Positions 61,342 through 64,000 of a DNA stretch of 64,000 nt are shown one piece after another; the first letter of the stretch is position 1, and each line of letters starts with the position of its first letter. Source of the stretch: a virus; the IMG/VR virus record IMGVR_UViG_3300025645_000038, positions 100,846 through 164,845 of that record; one strand, 5' to 3'. A program made the position numbers and the translations under genes. The notes beneath the pieces are model-generated. The model saw only the letters and a list, made by a program, of their open reading frames with translations, was not told the origin of the DNA and made no database searches.

Positions 61342-61512
61342 ATGGTGGATTATAGATATTTAGAAGAGCTTGAAGACGAAGCATTTGAAGAAAAAACTAA
61401 ACCAAAAAGAAAACCAAAGAAACAAAAGAAAAAATGGAAGGAATTAAGTAATGAGTCTAAAAGGAATAAAAAGACTGGTAAGCTATGGACTAATAAGTCT
61501 AACGGGATTTAA
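61342..61512 (+). CDS. Small basic protein (56 aa)
   Basis: A 56-residue protein: acidic start (MVDYRYLEELEDEAFEE) then a lysine-rich part (KRKPKKQKKKWKE). It has the ideal AGGAG site 7 nt before ATG and lies directly under a strong promoter. The last 62 nt overlap the lipoprotein gene in another frame. Function unknown; the charge pattern suggests nucleic acid or protein binding. Confidence 0.6.
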   Translation: MVDYRYLEELEDEAFEEKTKPKRKPKKQKKKWKELSNESKRNKKTGKLWTNKSNGI

Positions 61513-62005
61513 TTTATTTGTAGGGTGTTCATCTCCCTACGAACCAACAGAACTATCTACAATAGAATTTGAGTTAGACACTCGTATGTCTATAGATGGT
61601 AATGGTTATTATCATCTAACATTGGATACAACAAAGTGGCAGACACCTCATAGATTGAGTGGACATGTTTACAGAGATGGTAAACCAATGAATATACTGA
61701 AGTTTGGTTGGGGTAGTAATCACTATTGGATTATAGGAGACGACTTCGGTTATTTTGTAGCAAATACAGGACTAACTGATAATGGAACATATATTGGCTA
61801 TGATACAACATATGTAGATTGGTTTGAAGGATATACAGTACCTATAGTCAACGGTTCATCTTATAGTAACGAGAGTGGAGAAGTAAACACAATGATGGCT
61901 CCTACACGAAACATGAAAGGTGATACTGCTACTATATTCTATGGTTGGTATGATGATTGGAAAGATGAAGAGATAATCGGTGAATTTTATGTAATATTTG
62001 ATTAG
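61451..62005 (+). CDS. Predicted lipoprotein
   Basis: A 184-residue protein with a type II signal peptide (KGIKRLVSYGLISLTGFNLF, cleavage before C in FVGCSSPYEP, Cys about 26). The mature part is beta-rich with W, Y and G (FGWGSNHYWIIGDDFGYFVA). The residue after Cys is Ser, so outer-membrane sorting is plausible. No LES-type acidic run follows. Phage lipoproteins are known to block receptors against superinfection (T5 Llp blocks the TonB-dependent FhuA). Such a role is possible but unproven. Confidence 0.75.
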   Translation: MSLKGIKRLVSYGLISLTGFNLFVGCSSPYEPTELSTIEFELDTRMSIDGNGYYHLTLDTTKWQTPHRLSGHVYRDGKPMNILKFGWGSNHYWIIGDDFGYFVANTGLTDNGTYIGYDTTYVDWFEGYTVPIVNGSSYSNESGEVNTMMAPTRNMKGDTATIFYGWYDDWKDEEIIGEFYVIFD

Positions 62006-62016
62006 GAGTTATTATT

Positions 62017-62289
62017 ATGTTGTACGTTATGATAGATAAAAACTATGAGATAGTTAATACTATAGAAGCAGAAAGTTTGAATCACGCTGAAGAATATTTT
62101 GTATCAAGAAAACAATTCGTAGACAAGGATACATTCGATAGTCTGTATAAGGTGTTGTCAAAACAAGAGTATAATTTAAATCAAGAAGCCTTTGAAAGAA
62201 AACCATCATCGGAACAGATACAATGGTGGAAAGACGAAGAGACTTATTTGGATGCTGATGCACCCATAACAAAGAGTAATCATGGCTAA
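62017..62289 (+). CDS. Small hypothetical protein
   Basis: A 90-residue acidic protein, YVMIDKNYEIVNTIEAESLN then SEQIQWWKDEETYLDADAPI, with a GGAG site before ATG. Possibly an alpha/beta protein. No family recognised. Confidence 0.55.
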   Translation: MLYVMIDKNYEIVNTIEAESLNHAEEYFVSRKQFVDKDTFDSLYKVLSKQEYNLNQEAFERKPSSEQIQWWKDEETYLDADAPITKSNHG

Positions 62290-62449
62290 ATTAACAAAAG
62301 AACAACAAAAAGAATTAGAGATACTAGCAGCTGAGATAGAGGCTGAAGCTATCCAAATGAAATTAGACTACGAACAAACACCATCGGAAGAGAGTGGTAG
62401 CATAGTGGTGGTTCATGAAAACGCTAAAATATTGGATGAAGAAGAATAA
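62282..62449 (+). CDS. Small acidic helical protein (55 aa)
   Basis: A 55-residue protein (MAKLTKEQQKELEILAAEIE, ending in IVVVHENAKILDEEE), one long amphipathic helix plus a short strand. It overlaps its neighbours by 8 and 35 nt. No ribosome binding site is obvious; translation is probably coupled. Function unknown. Confidence 0.5.
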   Translation: MAKLTKEQQKELEILAAEIEAEAIQMKLDYEQTPSEESGSIVVVHENAKILDEEE

Positions 62450-63188
62450 ATACGTAGACACATCTAAACTATCTGTTAGGGAGATAGATAGAAAAGTGGC
62501 TAAGGATATGGTGGTAAAATACCATTACTCTAAACAATGGACTAAATGTAGTGTTGCTCTTGGGTTATACTATACCACAGGTAATGAACATCAGTTCTTT
62601 GATGAGCCAGAAGAAAAGTTAATCGGTACGATATGTTATGGAGACCCTATAGGAAGACACTCAGGAGCCTCTATATCAGCGGCTATACCAAGAGAGAATG
62701 TCTATGAGTTGGTAAGGTTATTCGTACATGATGGTTATGGTAGTAATATTGAGTCTTATCTAATAGGAGAAGGATTCAATTGGTTAAAGAAGAATAGAGA
62801 CGATATAAAGGCTCTCATATCATACTCAGATCCACAACAAGGTCATGTCGGTACGATATATCAAGCTACTAATTGGTTATATCAAGGTAATAAGATAAGA
62901 CCAAATGATAGCTGGTTATTTAAATGGGAAGAGGAAGGTAAGTGGCAACATGGTAGAACTATCTTTCCATACTACGGGACAAACGACATAGAGAAGATGA
63001 AAGATTTAGTTGAGAAAGACTTTTGGATAAAGAAAGAGCTAAGAAAACATAGGTATGTATATCTGCTCGGTAGTAAGAATGAAAAGAGGAAGGCTCTAAA
63101 GAATTTAAAACATCCACTATTCCCCTATCCTAAGACAGCGGATATAGTGGAACCAGAAGTAATTAAAATTAATGTAAGGAGTAAATAA
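62415..63188 (+). CDS. Mom-like DNA adenine modification protein (paralog 3)
   Basis: The 257-residue third Mom/GNAT-fold paralog, clearly related to paralog 1 along its length. It has KYHYSKQWTKCSVALGLYY (H37, Y38), VYELVRLFVHDGYGSNIESYL and SYSDPQQGHVGTIYQATNWLYQG with D139 and Y149 again 10 apart. A KHRYVYLLGSKNEKRK strand is near residue 215. An alternative start at 62436 would match paralog 1 better at the N-terminus. It lies about 31 kb from the other two, in a small-gene operon. Confidence 0.72.
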   Translation: MKTLKYWMKKNKYVDTSKLSVREIDRKVAKDMVVKYHYSKQWTKCSVALGLYYTTGNEHQFFDEPEEKLIGTICYGDPIGRHSGASISAAIPRENVYELVRLFVHDGYGSNIESYLIGEGFNWLKKNRDDIKALISYSDPQQGHVGTIYQATNWLYQGNKIRPNDSWLFKWEEEGKWQHGRTIFPYYGTNDIEKMKDLVEKDFWIKKELRKHRYVYLLGSKNEKRKALKNLKHPLFPYPKTADIVEPEVIKINVRSK

Positions 63189-63301
63189 TGGACACAATAG
63201 GAATGTGGAACGAACTAGGTTATCTAGATGGTATATTATTCACGGTATGGTTAGGTATACTATACTATGGTAAGTGCTGGATAGATAGTAAATTTAAATA
63301 A
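63188..63301 (+). CDS. Tiny membrane protein (37 aa)
   Basis: A 37-residue protein with one hydrophobic segment (about 14-28, DGILFTVWLGILYYG) and a KCWIDSKFK end. Its ATG overlaps the stop of the Mom-like gene (TAATG). Probably a single-pass inner membrane peptide; function unknown. Confidence 0.5.
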   Translation: MDTIGMWNELGYLDGILFTVWLGILYYGKCWIDSKFK

Positions 63302-63319
63302 ATAATAAGGAGTAATATA

Positions 63320-63427
63320 ATGAACGAAACACAAGCAAATCAGATGATTAATCTTTTGGTATCAATAGAACATAAGTTAAATTCTATAGTTAAAAAGCTA
63401 GAAGAAAAGAAACCAAAAGGTAAATAA
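63320..63427 (+). CDS. Small helical protein (35 aa)
   Basis: A 35-residue, coiled-coil-like peptide (NQMINLLVSIEHKLNSIVKK, then a KKPKGK end) with an AAGGAG site 7 nt upstream. Its stop overlaps the next ATG by 1 nt. A short coding peptide of this type often accompanies membrane proteins in phage lysis or envelope modules. Function unknown. Confidence 0.5.
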   Translation: MNETQANQMINLLVSIEHKLNSIVKKLEEKKPKGK

Positions 63428-63666
63428 TGGATATAACAATAATAGGCTGGGTATGGTTAGGAATATTAGTAGGAACCATACTCGGCTTCATGTTGTGTTC
63501 TTGGTTAACACAATCTAAAGTATCAGACTTAGAGTCAGAGATAGTACATCACATATTCGTAAGAGACTCGCTAAAAGAAGAGATAATCAAGCTAGATAAT
63601 CAAGCTAAACCAAAGCCAAGAAAACGAAGAAATATTAAAGCAAAATCAATAAAAGTTGGTGATTAA
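63427..63666 (+). CDS. Small membrane protein with coiled coil and basic tail
   Basis: A 79-residue protein with one N-terminal membrane segment (about 5-27, IIGWVWLGILVGTILGFMLC). A coiled coil (SKVSDLESEIVHHIFVRDSL) and a basic tail (KPKPRKRRNIKAKSIKVGD) follow. The shape recalls phage spanin/Rz-type proteins, but it lacks a partner and may simply be a membrane anchor. Confidence 0.5.
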   Translation: MDITIIGWVWLGILVGTILGFMLCSWLTQSKVSDLESEIVHHIFVRDSLKEEIIKLDNQAKPKPRKRRNIKAKSIKVGD

Positions 63667-63673
63667 ATAACTT

Positions 63674-63692
63674 ACTATATACTTATTACTAA
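63674..63692 (+). promoter_or_regulatory. Putative promoter box before the last gene
   Basis: ACTATATACTTATTACTAAG in the 68-nt gap before 63735 resembles the ATACTTATATA motif seen elsewhere, though less exactly. The rest of the gap holds no further recognisable signal. Confidence 0.25.
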
Positions 63693-63734
63693 GTTAGAAA
63701 CTTGCAAGACTATAACTTAAACGGAGATTAGATA

Positions 63735-64000
63735 GTGAATCAAAATGACCGAAAGGAATTTGAGATTGTTCATTTGAAGATAGATGAACTCAAAAATGAT
63801 ATAGTAGAACTAAAAGCAGATATGGAAAAGGCTCATTCTAAAACGGATGAAAATCTCAGCTTCATTAAGGAAAATCTATTTAATCCCAATCAAGGCTTGT
63901 GGGCTGAAACAAAAGAGAACACACGACATAGACAAGACTCACAGAAGTGGAGAATGACTATCGGTGCCGGTTTTATAGGGTTATTTTTTAAACAAATATA
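63735..64000 (+). CDS. Coiled-coil protein with C-terminal membrane segment (partial)
   Basis: A frame that runs off the window: GTG start at 63735 with a GGAG site 8 nt upstream, 88 residues visible. The first 45 residues form a coiled coil (HLKIDELKNDIVELKADMEK), then a linker. Near the window edge a hydrophobic segment begins (MTIGAGFIGLFFKQI). This layout recalls XhlA-type hemolysin or holin-associated proteins. The end is missing, so the fold and family remain open. Confidence 0.55.
   Translation, partial: MNQNDRKEFEIVHLKIDELKNDIVELKADMEKAHSKTDENLSFIKENLFNPNQGLWAETKENTRHRQDSQKWRMTIGAGFIGLFFKQI

Noticed and set aside
1-64000. tRNA genes, insertion sequences, integrase or attachment sites
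   Set aside because: I saw no T-arm-like consensus with cloverleaf context, no transposase or integrase motifs and no long terminal repeats. A tRNA scan would be needed to exclude degenerate cases.

Overview
This window is part of a large, low-GC genome of a T4-like contractile-tailed phage (myovirus). It shows a tail sheath end, T4 gp19-type tail tube, gp26-type baseplate gene, tape measure and baseplate genes. It also carries the T4 replication set: gp32, UvsX, RNase H, gp41, gp43, gp45, gp44 and gp62. Nearly all genes are on the + strand, tightly packed, many with 1-8 nt start/stop overlaps. No integrase, tRNA, IS or CRISPR array was seen. The host is probably in the FCB group (Bacteroidota, Marinimicrobia or relatives). 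The evidence is a complete TonB-dependent receptor with an N-terminal carboxypeptidase-regulatory-like domain, and three near-identical promoters ending in TAGCTTTA, close to the Bacteroidota -7 consensus TAnnTTTG. Strong AGGAG ribosome binding sites fit poorly with Flavobacteriia or Bacteroidia, so the exact host is uncertain.

Layout. 1-11.5 kb: tail and baseplate genes, including a small reading frame (1694-1927) that appears to be reached by ribosomal frameshifting between the gp26-like gene and the tape measure. 11.5-22.7 kb: nucleotide metabolism and replication (ThyX, a family A DNA polymerase-like protein, ssDNA-binding protein, UvsX, 5' exonuclease, helicase, and a B12-dependent class II ribonucleotide reductase). 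22.7-25.5 kb: a full-length TonB-dependent outer-membrane receptor directly downstream of the reductase and closed by a strong terminator. 25.6-34.5 kb: family B DNA polymerase, sliding clamp and clamp loader with two Mom-like DNA-modification genes between them, then an Nmad1 (DUF1599) protein, a RecB/Cas4-like nuclease and a SLOG protein. 34.5-61.1 kb: about 30 contiguous genes, most of them for making and attaching sugars (glycosyltransferases, sugar dehydrogenases, SIS isomerase, transketolase halves, nucleotidyltransferase-kinase, aminotransferase, deacetylase, acyltransferase, methyltransferases). 61.3-64 kb: a promoter followed by small genes, a lipoprotein, a third Mom-like gene and small membrane proteins.

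Three themes stand out. First, nrdJ and the TonB-dependent receptor look like one transcription unit, suggesting that the phage supplies its own uptake of a scarce nutrient, possibly cobalamin for its own reductase. Second, three diverged Mom-family enzymes plus Nmad1 suggest unusual adenine hypermodification of the phage DNA, with two copies lodged inside the clamp-loader cluster. Third, the 26-kb glycan locus could build a complete, probably heptose-like or otherwise unusual, surface sugar, and would remodel the host envelope or decorate the virion.

All functional names come from motif recognition by eye; no database search was possible.
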